Shown here: positions 26,353-34,090 of the stretch, in pieces
Position numbering within the stretch: the stretch's first letter is position 1
Layout: every line of letters begins with the position of its first letter
Assembly (NCBI GenBank): GCA_035632055.1
Contig: DASQHO010000047.1
Span: 1 to 64,000, forward strand
Length of the DNA stretch: 64,000 nt
Direction: 5' to 3'
Origin: REEB95 sp035632055
GTDB lineage: Bacteria; Pseudomonadota; Alphaproteobacteria; ATCC43930; CGMCC-115725
The notes under the pieces: generated by a model
What the model saw: only the letters and a program-made list of their open reading frames with translations
The model's database searches: none
Told to the model about the DNA's origin: nothing
Position numbers and translations under genes: made by a program

Positions 26353-26997
26353 TTACCCGGCCGCGCGGCTGGGTCCGTTCTGCACCAGGTCGAATACCGG
26401 AAGGAAGAATGGCGGCTCCTGCGCGCCGGAAATTGCGTACTGGCCGGCGAAGATGAAGCAGGGCACGGCGTTGATACCGAGGCGCCGTGCGCCGGCATCG
26501 TCCGCCGTCACTTCGGCGCGCTCGCTGGTGCTGGCAAGAAATTCGCGTGCCGCTTTCGCGTCAAGACCGCCGTCTCCGGCGATTGCCGCCAGCGTGTCGC
26601 GATCACCGATATCGCGGCCTTCAATAAAATAGGCGGCGAACAGCCGGTCGACCAGCTCGTTAGCGCGACCCATGCGCTGCGCAAAACGCACGAGCCGATG
26701 GGCAGGTAACGTGTTGGGCGTGCGCTCGATTTTCTCGAAAGCGAACGGGATACCGACGGTGGCGCCAGCGTCGATCGCCGCCTGGTTGATGCGCTTGGCG
26801 TGCGCCTGGCCGCCGAACTTGGCCGACAAGTAGTCTCCCCGCGCCATGCCTTCCGCCGGCATGTCGGGATTGAGCTGGAATGGTCGCCAGGTGATGTTCG
26901 GCGCGATCGCCGGGCGCTGCGCCAGCGCGGCCTCGAGCCGGCGCTTGCCGATGAAGCACCACGGGCAGATGACGTCGGCAACGATATCGATGCGCAT
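26353..26997 (-). CDS. DsbA family oxidoreductase (FrnE-like)
   Basis: Thioredoxin-fold protein of 214 residues without a signal peptide, thus probably cytoplasmic. The CPWC motif is at residues 11-14 (VADVICPWCFIGKRRLE), typical of the FrnE/2-hydroxychromene-isomerase-like branch. The downstream GARRLGINAVPCFIFAGQYAISGAQ, in parts, carries the cis-proline (VPCF) and the family's substrate-facing region. It converges on mfd with three bases between stops. FrnE-like members are linked to oxidative or metal stress, but no partner lies adjacent. Confidence 0.9.
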   Translation of the reverse strand: MRIDIVADVICPWCFIGKRRLEAALAQRPAIAPNITWRPFQLNPDMPAEGMARGDYLSAKFGGQAHAKRINQAAIDAGATVGIPFAFEKIERTPNTLPAHRLVRFAQRMGRANELVDRLFAAYFIEGRDIGDRDTLAAIAGDGGLDAKAAREFLASTSERAEVTADDAGARRLGINAVPCFIFAGQYAISGAQEPPFFLPVFDLVQNGPSRAAG

Positions 26998-27036
26998 GCC
27001 GCATCATAACACAGCTCGCCCGACGGGCCGTGGGCG

Positions 27037-27054
27037 TTAGCGTTATTAGCGTTA
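27037..27054. repeat. Perfect 9-bp tandem repeat TTAGCGTTA x2
   Basis: Two abutting copies of TTAGCGTTA (27037-27045 and 27046-27054) in the divergent spacer between the DsbA-family gene and the acyl-CoA synthetase. The location fits a regulator binding site acting on either gene. I know no regulator with this site. Confidence 0.5.
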
Positions 27055-27124
27055 ATGGATGTCGTCGACGCGTCACGCTTGAGCCGCAGTCGCCAGGCCG
27101 CTTAAGCTTGGGCCGGGGAAGGAA

Positions 27125-28753
27125 ATGTCGGGCATCTACGATGAGGCGCATCTGCAACGCGGCGCGGCGAACCACGCGCCGCTGACTCCGATTTCATTCC
27201 TCGTCCGCGCCGCCGCGATCTTTCCCGATAAGCCGGCGGTGATCCATGGTGACAGGATCATCACGTATGCCGAATTGTTGCTGCGCTGCCGCCGTCTCGC
27301 CAGCGCGTTGCGCGCGCGCGGCATCGGCAAGGGCGACACGGTCTCAGTGATGGCGCCCAACGTGCCGGCGATGCTCGAGGCACATTATGGCATCGCCATG
27401 GCCGGCGCGGTACTCAACGCGCTCAACTATCGGCTCGATGCCAAGACCATCGCTTTCATCTTCGGTCATGCCGAAACTAAGCTGCTGATTACCGACCGCG
27501 AATTCTCGCCGACCATCAAGGAGGCGCTGGCGCTCACCGCGCACAAACCGTTCGTCGTCGATATCGATGACCCGCTGTTCACCGGTGGCGAACTGCTCGG
27601 CCAGATCGAATATGAGGCGTTTCTCACCACGGGCGATCCGGCTTCTGACGTTTCGCTCCCGGACGATGAGTGGCAGGCCTATTCGCTCAACTACACATCG
27701 GGCACGACTGGCAATCCAAAGGGTGTCGTCTATCATCACCGCGGCGCATTCCTGAATGCGGTCGGCGACGTGATGTATTTCGGCCTGTCGCCGCAAGCCA
27801 TCTATCTGTGGACGCTGCCGATGTTTCACTGCAACGGCTGGTGCTACACTTGGGCGGTGACCGCGGCCTGCGGCACGCATGTCTGTCTGCGCCGCCTCGA
27901 TCCGGCACAAGTCTTCGCCTTGATCGAGAAACATCGCGTCACGCACCTGTGCGGTGCGCCGATCGTGCTCAACCTGCTGGCCTATGCGCCGGACAGTGCC
28001 AAGCGGCGGTTTGACCATCCGGTTAAGGTGATGACCGGCGGCGCCGCACCGCCTTCGACCATCATCGCCAATATGGAACAACTCGGATTCAGCGTGACCC
28101 ACGGCTACGGCCTGACGGAAAGCTACGGCCCTGCAACCATCTGCTTCGCGCAGGACGATTGGCCGGGATTGCCGCTGGCGGAGCGCACTGCCCGCATGGC
28201 GCGGCAAGGGATGGAGGTCGCGACGCTGGCCGGCGCGCGCGTTGTGGACGCGAAGTTTGCTGATGTGCCGTCCGACGGCGCGGCGATCGGCGAGATCGTG
28301 CTGCGGGCCAACACCGTGATGAAGGGCTATCTCAAGAATGCGAAAGCAACCGCCGAGGCTTTCGCCGGCGGCTGGTTCCACACCGGCGACCTCGCCGTGC
28401 GGCATCCCGACGGCTATATCGAGATCAAGGACCGCGCCAAGGACATCATTATATCGGGCGGCGAGAACATCTCGTCGCTCGAGGTCGAGGAGGCGCTCTA
28501 CAAGCATCCGGCGGTGATGGAGGCGGCGGTGGTGGCGCGGCCGGACGAAAAGTGGGGCGAGACGCCGTGCGCTTTTGTGGCGCTCAAGCCGGGTGCGCAG
28601 GCGACGGCGGATGACGTCGTCGCCTTTTGCCGCACCAATCTGGCGCACTTCAAGGTGCCGCGCATGGTCGTGTTCGGTCCGCTTCCGAAAACCTCCACCG
28701 GCAAGATTCAGAAATACCTGCTGCGCGAGCAGGCCAAGAGCCTGACACCGTGA
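27125..28753 (+). CDS. Fatty acyl-CoA synthetase (AMP-binding family)
   Basis: Activates a carboxylic acid, probably a medium or long fatty acid, with ATP and CoA through an acyl-adenylate. The 542-residue protein has the P-loop-like YTSGTTGNPKG at residues 190-200, HGYGLTESYGP (A5 region), GWFHTGDLAVRHPDGYIEIKDRAKD split over the A7-A8 hinge, and the catalytic Lys near the end in PKTSTGKIQKYLLRE. GGGGAAGGAA precedes ATG 27125. The downstream SDR starts within its stop (GTGA), so the two form a unit. The pair with a reductase suggests fatty-acid metabolism. Confidence 0.92.
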   Translation: MSGIYDEAHLQRGAANHAPLTPISFLVRAAAIFPDKPAVIHGDRIITYAELLLRCRRLASALRARGIGKGDTVSVMAPNVPAMLEAHYGIAMAGAVLNALNYRLDAKTIAFIFGHAETKLLITDREFSPTIKEALALTAHKPFVVDIDDPLFTGGELLGQIEYEAFLTTGDPASDVSLPDDEWQAYSLNYTSGTTGNPKGVVYHHRGAFLNAVGDVMYFGLSPQAIYLWTLPMFHCNGWCYTWAVTAACGTHVCLRRLDPAQVFALIEKHRVTHLCGAPIVLNLLAYAPDSAKRRFDHPVKVMTGGAAPPSTIIANMEQLGFSVTHGYGLTESYGPATICFAQDDWPGLPLAERTARMARQGMEVATLAGARVVDAKFADVPSDGAAIGEIVLRANTVMKGYLKNAKATAEAFAGGWFHTGDLAVRHPDGYIEIKDRAKDIIISGGENISSLEVEEALYKHPAVMEAAVVARPDEKWGETPCAFVALKPGAQATADDVVAFCRTNLAHFKVPRMVVFGPLPKTSTGKIQKYLLREQAKSLTP

Positions 28754-29520
28754 GCGCCGATTTCTCGCTCGCCGGCAAGCGGGCATTGATTACGGGTGCG
28801 TCGCGCGGCTTAGGGTTCCACTTTGCGCAGGTCTTGGCTTCGGCTGGTGCCGACGTGGCACTGATGGCGCGCGACCGCGCGACGCTCGAAAAGGCGGCAG
28901 CGACGATCGCCAAGGCGACGGGCCGGCGCGCAATCGCGGTGGCCGGCGATGTCACTGACGCGGTGGGCGTGCGTGCAGCGTTTGATCGGGCGGAAACAAC
29001 GCTCGGCCCGCTCGACATCCTGGTCAATAACGCCGGCACTGCGGTGTCGAAGCCGTTGCTCGAGCATGACGAGGCCGATTGGGATCGCGTACTCGACACC
29101 AATCTCAAGGGCGCCTGGCTGATGGCGCGCGAATTTGCCGCGCGACGCATCGCCGACAACCGCGGCGGCCGCATCGTCAACTTGGCGTCGCTGCTGGCTT
29201 TCCGCACCGCGCGCAACGTGCCGGAATATGCCGCCGCGAAGGCCGGCTTGGCACAGCTGACGCGTGTGCTGGCGCTCGAGCTCGCACGGCACGGCATCGG
29301 CGTGAATGCGCTGGCGCCGGGCTATTTCGAGACCGACATGAACCGCGCATTTCTCCACAGCGAAGCGGGCAGGGCCATCGCGGCACGGATTCCGCTAGGC
29401 CGCACCGGCACCGCGGCCGATCTCGACGGCGCACTCCTGCTGTTGGTGTCCCCCGCAGGCACCTATATCACAGGTGCAATCATTCCGGTCGATGGCGGCC
29501 ATTTGGTCGCCTCGATCTAG
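28750..29520 (+). CDS. SDR family oxidoreductase
   Basis: Classical short-chain dehydrogenase of 256 residues, NAD(P)-dependent. TGASRGLG near the N-terminus binds the cofactor, NNAGTAVS is the structural motif, VNLASLLAF carries the catalytic Ser, and EYAAAKAGL is the intact YxxxK. The C-terminal TYITGAIIPVDGGH is typical of FabG-like enzymes. GTG 28750 overlaps the acyl-CoA synthetase stop, so it is co-translated with that gene and may reduce a 3-oxoacyl or related product in the same pathway. Confidence 0.9.
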   Translation: MSADFSLAGKRALITGASRGLGFHFAQVLASAGADVALMARDRATLEKAAATIAKATGRRAIAVAGDVTDAVGVRAAFDRAETTLGPLDILVNNAGTAVSKPLLEHDEADWDRVLDTNLKGAWLMAREFAARRIADNRGGRIVNLASLLAFRTARNVPEYAAAKAGLAQLTRVLALELARHGIGVNALAPGYFETDMNRAFLHSEAGRAIAARIPLGRTGTAADLDGALLLLVSPAGTYITGAIIPVDGGHLVASI

Positions 29521-29708
29521 GTCAACTCGATAACACGAGGTTTGGCTAGACCGCACCGGAACGCGGCAAACGGCTCGATCGTCGGAGTCTAAAATCGCTT
29601 TACAAAAATTATGAGAAGACTCTGTGGGTGAATTGGCAAACGTGGGGGCCCGTTGCCGCCGGCTGTAAGCCGTTTGACCGCTTCGACGCCGCTTTGCAGA
29701 ATGAAGCC

Positions 29709-30647
29709 ATGGATCGAATCGATATCGTCGCGGTGAGCGCGTTCTATCCACCGGTGATGCAAGCGCTGACGGCGACCTATGCCGTGCACCGGCTCGATCA
29801 GGCGACCGATCGTGCCGCGTTTTTGCTGCCGCTCAAGGACACGGTGCGCGGTGTCGCGACGTTCACTGGCAAGGTTGATGCGGGCCTGATGGAGGCCCTG
29901 CCGCGACTCGAGATCATTGCCTCGATGAGCATCGGCCTCGACCACATCGACCTCGCGGCCGCCAAGGCGCGCGGCATCCGGGTCACTAACACGCCTGGCG
30001 TGCTGACCGACGACGTCGCCGATCTGGCGATCGGCCTGATGATTGCAGTGGCGCGGCAGCTAGTCGTCGCCGACCGGTATGTACGCGACGGCAGCTGGCT
30101 CAAAGGACCAATGCCGCTGCAAAGCAAGCTCGGCGGCACCACCCTCGGTGTGCTCGGTATGGGCCGCATCGGCCAGGCGATCGCCAAGCGCGCCGCCGCG
30201 ATGGGGATGACCATCGCCTATCACAATCCGCGGCCGAAGCCAGAGGTGCCCTATCGTTTCTATCCGGATCTCGCGGCCATGGCGGCCGACGTCGATTATT
30301 TGGTGGTCGCTGTTCCCGGAGGTACGGCCACGCGGCACTTGGTCGACGCGCGTGTCATTGCGGCGCTCGGGCCCAAAGGCGCGATCATCAACGTCGCGCG
30401 CGGATCGGTGATCGATCAGGCGTCGTTGATTGCGGCTTTGACGGCGCGCAAGCTCGCCGGCGCCGGCCTCGACGTTTTCGAGGACGAACCGCGCGTGCCC
30501 GAGGCGCTGACTCGCCTCGACTCGGTGGTGCTCACGCCGCATGTCGGCAGCGCGACGCACGCGACGCGCCTGGCGATGGGACGCCTGATGCTCGACAATT
30601 TGGCGGCGCAATTCGGAGGCAAACCGCTACTGACGCCGGCGATCTAA
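29709..30647 (+). CDS. D-2-hydroxyacid dehydrogenase family protein
   Basis: NAD(P)H-dependent reductase of 2-oxoacids to D-2-hydroxyacids (glyoxylate/hydroxypyruvate reductase-like). The 312-residue protein has GVLGMGRIGQAIAKR for cofactor binding and the catalytic set: Arg in NVARGSVIDQ, Glu in DVFEDEPRVPEAL and His in LTPHVGSATHATR. ATG 29709 is preferred; an upstream in-frame start at 29628 would add 27 unlike residues. It converges with the next gene, their stop codons overlapping by four bases. Confidence 0.9.
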   Translation: MDRIDIVAVSAFYPPVMQALTATYAVHRLDQATDRAAFLLPLKDTVRGVATFTGKVDAGLMEALPRLEIIASMSIGLDHIDLAAAKARGIRVTNTPGVLTDDVADLAIGLMIAVARQLVVADRYVRDGSWLKGPMPLQSKLGGTTLGVLGMGRIGQAIAKRAAAMGMTIAYHNPRPKPEVPYRFYPDLAAMAADVDYLVVAVPGGTATRHLVDARVIAALGPKGAIINVARGSVIDQASLIAALTARKLAGAGLDVFEDEPRVPEALTRLDSVVLTPHVGSATHATRLAMGRLMLDNLAAQFGGKPLLTPAI

Positions 30648-31567
30648 ATCGCCGGCAACCGATCGGGCGCAGTGCCAACTCGTGCCGGCGCGTTACGCCG
30701 TTCGAGCTCCAGCAGCAGTGCGCTGTGGTCGTAGCGGGCGCCGCCATGGGCGACGAGGTCGCTGAACAGCGCCAGGGCGGTTTCGGCAAAGGGCAGGGTG
30801 AGGCCGGCAGCCTTGGCGGTCGCGACAATGGTGGCGCAATCCTTGACCTGATGATCGGCCGGGCCGCCAGGAATGAAATCCCGTAAAATCATACGATTGC
30901 CGTGCAACGTTAAGACGCGTGAATCGGCAAATCCGCCTATAATCGCCTGCCGCACCGCGGCCGGATCGGCGCCGCCCGCCGCCGCCAACAGCAGCGCCTC
31001 GGCGACCGCGCCGATGGTCACCGCGACGATCGCCTGGTTGGCTAGCTTAGCGAGCTGGCCCGAGCCGGCCGGACCAACCAATGTCGGGCGGCCGAGCGCG
31101 GCAAGAACCGGCATCGCGCGCTCGAATACTGCGGGCAAACCGCCGGCCATGATCGCCAGCGTACCTTGTTCGGCGCCGACTGTGCCGCCGGAAACCGGTG
31201 CGTCGAGATAGTCGATGCCGCGGGCGGCAAAGCGCCGGGCGTGTTCACGCGCAAGTTCTGGTGGCGCAGAACTCATATCGATGACAAGAGCGCCGGTCGC
31301 GATGCCGGCGGCGGCGCCATGTTGGCCAAAAAGCACGGATTCGACGGCGGGACCGTTGGCCAGCATGGTGATCACCGTGCCGGCGTCCGCAACCGCTTCG
31401 GCGGCGGTGTCGGCCACGGTGGCACCTTCGGTGAGAAGCGAGTCGGCCTTGGTTTTGTCGCGGTTCCAGGCGGTCAGGGAGCGGCCCGTTGCAAGCAGAT
31501 TGCGGGCCATGCGGCTCCCCATCAAGCCGATGCCGAGGAATGCGACTCGACCTGTGGATTGATTCAT
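30644..31567 (-). CDS. NAD(P)-dependent beta-hydroxyacid dehydrogenase (HIBADH family)
   Basis: Oxidises a beta-hydroxyacid such as 3-hydroxyisobutyrate or tartronate semialdehyde; exact substrate not predictable. The 307-residue protein has AFLGIGLMGSRMARNLL for dinucleotide binding, the family loop DAPVSGGTVGAEQGTLAIM, and catalytic Lys in GQLAKLANQAIVA. ATG 31567 is preceded by GGAG. It is convergent with the D-2-hydroxyacid dehydrogenase. A CtrA-like near match (TTAA-N7-CTAA, 31638-31652) lies upstream. Confidence 0.9.
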   Translation of the reverse strand: MNQSTGRVAFLGIGLMGSRMARNLLATGRSLTAWNRDKTKADSLLTEGATVADTAAEAVADAGTVITMLANGPAVESVLFGQHGAAAGIATGALVIDMSSAPPELAREHARRFAARGIDYLDAPVSGGTVGAEQGTLAIMAGGLPAVFERAMPVLAALGRPTLVGPAGSGQLAKLANQAIVAVTIGAVAEALLLAAAGGADPAAVRQAIIGGFADSRVLTLHGNRMILRDFIPGGPADHQVKDCATIVATAKAAGLTLPFAETALALFSDLVAHGGARYDHSALLLELERRNAPARVGTAPDRLPAI

Positions 31568-31718
31568 TTCACGCTTCTCCATCAAGCCATTACCCTGCAA
31601 TAGTTGGTGTGGATAATGAGGGCCATTTCCAGCTGGCTTAACCAAAAACTAACCATTTTGATCTGAGTCTCGCCCCGCTTCGGCCTGGATGGCTGACGGC
31701 TTTAAGGGGAGAATCCCA

Positions 31719-31931
31719 ATGTACGATACGACGATGGCGCGGCTGGATCCGGCATGGAAACCGTGGTCGGTGCCGCGCGTGGTCAAGCGCTCGGCTCCAG
31801 CACGCGCAAACCTGATCGAACGTTGGAAGGCATGGCGCCGGCCAACAGCCTTTCAGCGCTGCTTGGCCATCCACATCCTCAATACCACCGAATCGGTCAA
31901 CGACGTAGCGCCGATCAGCGACGCCGCTTAG
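31719..31931 (+). CDS. Small basic protein, unknown (70 residues)
   Basis: A short frame with a good ribosome site (GGGGAGA about 8 bases before ATG 31719). The product is basic, Trp- and Pro-rich in the first half (ARLDPAWKPWSVPRVVKRS) and helical in the second (RPTAFQRCLAIHILN). No family is recognised and there is no membrane segment. Its stop overlaps the stop region of the convergent gene at 31928 by four bases. Confidence 0.45.
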   Translation: MYDTTMARLDPAWKPWSVPRVVKRSAPARANLIERWKAWRRPTAFQRCLAIHILNTTESVNDVAPISDAA

Positions 31932-32569
31932 AGCGATGTCTGCGCGTCGGCGTGTTGGCGAAGCCGCATCTGCGGCCGTCCCGCGCCGTCGATAAACCCA
32001 CCAGTCTCAAGCGCCGCAAGGATGCCGGTGAAATGCGCCGCCGTGCCAAGCCGACCAGCGCCTTCGAGCCAGTTCTGATCGAGCAGCGAGGCGAGGGCAG
32101 GATGGCCGAGCTCGGCTTCCCACAGGATGCCGAGCAGCGACGCCATCGCCTCCTCCCGCTCGCGCGCCAAGCCGAATAGCACTTGAGCCTGAGTTGCCCG
32201 GATCCGATCGCCGGTTTCGGGGCCGGGGCCAAGACCGAAATCCACCAGCGCTCGGCGTGCTGGCGCCGCCAGCTGAAAGTGCGCCACTTCGTGGATTAGC
32301 ACGTAGGCCTCGGTTTCGCTGCGCAGCACACGGCCGTTCCAAGAAACGTCGAGTTGCGGCGCACCCGGCGTTATTCCGACGTGAAAAGTTGTTATAAGAT
32401 CAATAGCGTCTGTATGGTTTCTAACGGCTTTTTTCGGCGTCGCGCGGGCAGCGTCAGCGCCTTCGGCGATGCGGTCGAATACCACGCGCGGCTGGCCAGC
32501 CGGTAGCGACGCGGCAAATTGCGCGAGAACGGTCGAAAGCCGGTCGTCGGCGAGTGGCGTCAGGATCAT
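31928..32569 (-). CDS. HExxH protein resembling elongation factor P hydroxylase (EpmC-like)
   Basis: A 213-residue cytoplasmic protein. Near residue 92 it has LIHEVAHFQLAAPARRALVDFG, whose pieces (HExxH, then Ala-x-x-Ala-Arg-Arg, then VDFG) recall E. coli EpmC (ALHEISHW, GKARRELVDFGYW), the enzyme that hydroxylates modified EF-P. It is followed by an EREEAMASLLGILWEAELGHP helix. The comparison rests on memory of EpmC over about 25 residues; the N- and C-terminal parts are not recognised. It might also be an unrelated HExxH protein. It is a single gene between two small transcription units. Confidence 0.55.
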   Translation of the reverse strand: MILTPLADDRLSTVLAQFAASLPAGQPRVVFDRIAEGADAARATPKKAVRNHTDAIDLITTFHVGITPGAPQLDVSWNGRVLRSETEAYVLIHEVAHFQLAAPARRALVDFGLGPGPETGDRIRATQAQVLFGLAREREEAMASLLGILWEAELGHPALASLLDQNWLEGAGRLGTAAHFTGILAALETGGFIDGAGRPQMRLRQHADAQTSL

Positions 32570-32645
32570 TGGACAATTTGGGCGGCGAAGCGCGGACGCC
32601 CGACCTACACCAATTCACCTGAAAATTCAAAGTGGTGACAGATTT

Positions 32646-33464
32646 TTATGTGGCCGAACCAAGCGCGCGGCCGATCAGCGGCTGGATGCCGAGAACCGAC
32701 TGGCTGCGCGCCGCGATAGTGCGGGCCTCGTCGCGGCCGAATGACGGTGCCGAGCGAACCAGATAGCGGGCAAAACCGGGCTGGTGACGTTCGACGATTG
32801 ATGCGTCCACGCCGGCGCGATGGAGCTGGTCGCGCAACGCCAAGGCGTAATGCGGCGCGTTATAGGCGCCGAATTGCACCCAAAAATGTGCCGCCCGAAG
32901 GCCGTTGGCGGGCGTTTCGGCTTTGGCCGCAACCGGCTGCGCCGCGGCTCCACCATTGCCGCGGCGGATCAAGGGTGCAATGTCGAGCTGCGCCGCCAGT
33001 TCCACGTCGGCTTTAGCGCGGTCGCGGTCGCTGCCGGCGTTGGAGCGAACGCTGAAATAGAGGCCGCCGCCCGCGCCGGGCAAGCGTTTCACGACTGCCT
33101 TAATCCCGAGCGTACTGAGCCTTGCGACCAGTTTGTCGGCGTAAGACGAACCGCGATAGGCGCCGTATTCGACCCAATAGGCTGGTTGGACTGCGGCCAA
33201 TGGTGCCGGCAAGCTACGGCTGGCGGCTGGATTGACCTGATCGAGTTGTGGCGGCACCGGAATCGCAACCATCGGCGGCGCAACTTGCGGTGCGGCGGCT
33301 GGCGGCTGCATTGGCGCCGCGGCTTGCTGCAGCCGCGCCGGCCGGAACGCGTCAATGGAGACCGCGCCGTAAACGCCGAGAACGAGCGCAAATAGCACCG
33401 CCATCAACAGGGCGGCACCGACAGTTCCACCGAAGCGCGATGTGGTTTCGGACGGATTGTCCAC
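32646..33464 (-). CDS. Double SPOR-domain membrane protein
   Basis: Single-pass inner-membrane protein of 272 residues with most of the chain in the periplasm. A transmembrane helix spans about residues 13-37, followed by a Pro/Ala-rich linker. Two SPOR-type repeats follow: AYWVEYGAYRGSSYADKLVARL (about 95-170, in parts) and HFWVQFGAYNAPHYALALRDQL (about 192-265, in parts). SPOR domains bind denuded septal peptidoglycan, so a role in cell division or wall maturation is likely. Two tandem SPOR domains are less common than one. Confidence 0.85.
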   Translation of the reverse strand: MDNPSETTSRFGGTVGAALLMAVLFALVLGVYGAVSIDAFRPARLQQAAAPMQPPAAAPQVAPPMVAIPVPPQLDQVNPAASRSLPAPLAAVQPAYWVEYGAYRGSSYADKLVARLSTLGIKAVVKRLPGAGGGLYFSVRSNAGSDRDRAKADVELAAQLDIAPLIRRGNGGAAAQPVAAKAETPANGLRAAHFWVQFGAYNAPHYALALRDQLHRAGVDASIVERHQPGFARYLVRSAPSFGRDEARTIAARSQSVLGIQPLIGRALGSAT

Positions 33465-33860
33465 TCTGCCGGCGACCTCCTCGAATGGCCCCCGACGGCG
33501 CGGGCGGCGGATCGCGAAAAATTTATCATGTGTGTCACACGTGACCTACGCCGAAAGCCGCGGAAACCAGCCGCGAATCGGGGCAAAGCCTGTTGATTGC
33601 GTGGATAACTCGAGTGCAGCCATGCGGTTCGCTGTGTCTGCGCTCGGCAGACACCGGAATTTTGCTGCTAAGGCATCGAATCCGGCCGAACAGCGTACGA
33701 ATCGGGCCAAAAAGTGCGTCAAAACCTGAGGCTTTCCGAGTTTCTTGGAGCAGCCCTGCGTGGCGTGCGGTTGCACCCCCCGGAGCGGAGGCGCACAGTT
33801 GCGCACCCGTGGCCCGCCGTTCTGCCTTGGGGACGGCGCGTCTAGCGTCAGGAGCGGGCG
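33465..33860. other. 396-bp spacer, no gene supported; palindrome near SPOR gene
   Basis: Frames here are short and lack ribosome sites or recognisable motifs. The part beside the SPOR gene start contains CA.GTGTG-T-CACAC.TG (33527-33543), a palindrome with a single mismatched pair. The rest, about 33590-33850, contains nothing I recognise apart from the AGGAG ahead of the small gene at 33861. Confidence 0.5.
33527..33543. repeat. Palindrome upstream of the SPOR-protein gene
   Basis: GTGTG (33530-33534) and CACAC (33536-33540) flank one central T; CA and TG extend the symmetry beyond one mismatch. It lies 63-79 bp ahead of the SPOR gene start, a plausible operator position. Confidence 0.4.
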
Positions 33861-34043
33861 ATGGTGTTGCGAATGGGCGGAGGACAAGCGGTCGTCGAAG
33901 GCGCGCACGTCGAGCGCATGCGCGACCTGGCTCGCCGTTGCCGCGATCTGGCGGAATTAACGGCAGTACCCGAAATGGTTCGCGAGCTCGAACGGATCGC
34001 GCGCGCGCTCGACGATGAAGCTGGGTTGGACGAGGGGGAGTGA
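33861..34043 (+). CDS. Small acidic helical protein, unknown (60 residues)
   Basis: ATG 33861 has AGGAG six bases upstream. The 60-residue product is helical and charged (HVERMRDLARRCRDLAELTAV, in parts; MVRELERIARALDDEAG) with an acidic C-terminus and no membrane segment. No family is recognised. It lies 47 bp before the oxidoreductase operon on the same strand and could be its first gene. Confidence 0.55.
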   Translation: MVLRMGGGQAVVEGAHVERMRDLARRCRDLAELTAVPEMVRELERIARALDDEAGLDEGE

Positions 34044-34090
34044 CGACAGCGCGGCGACGCGCTGCCGGGCAAGAGTAAGGAGTAGCGTCG

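Noticed and set aside
33593..34018. 141-codon frame in the spacer after the SPOR gene
   Set aside because: Overlaps the better-supported 60-residue gene in another frame, and its Arg/Ala/Ser-rich composition looks non-coding.
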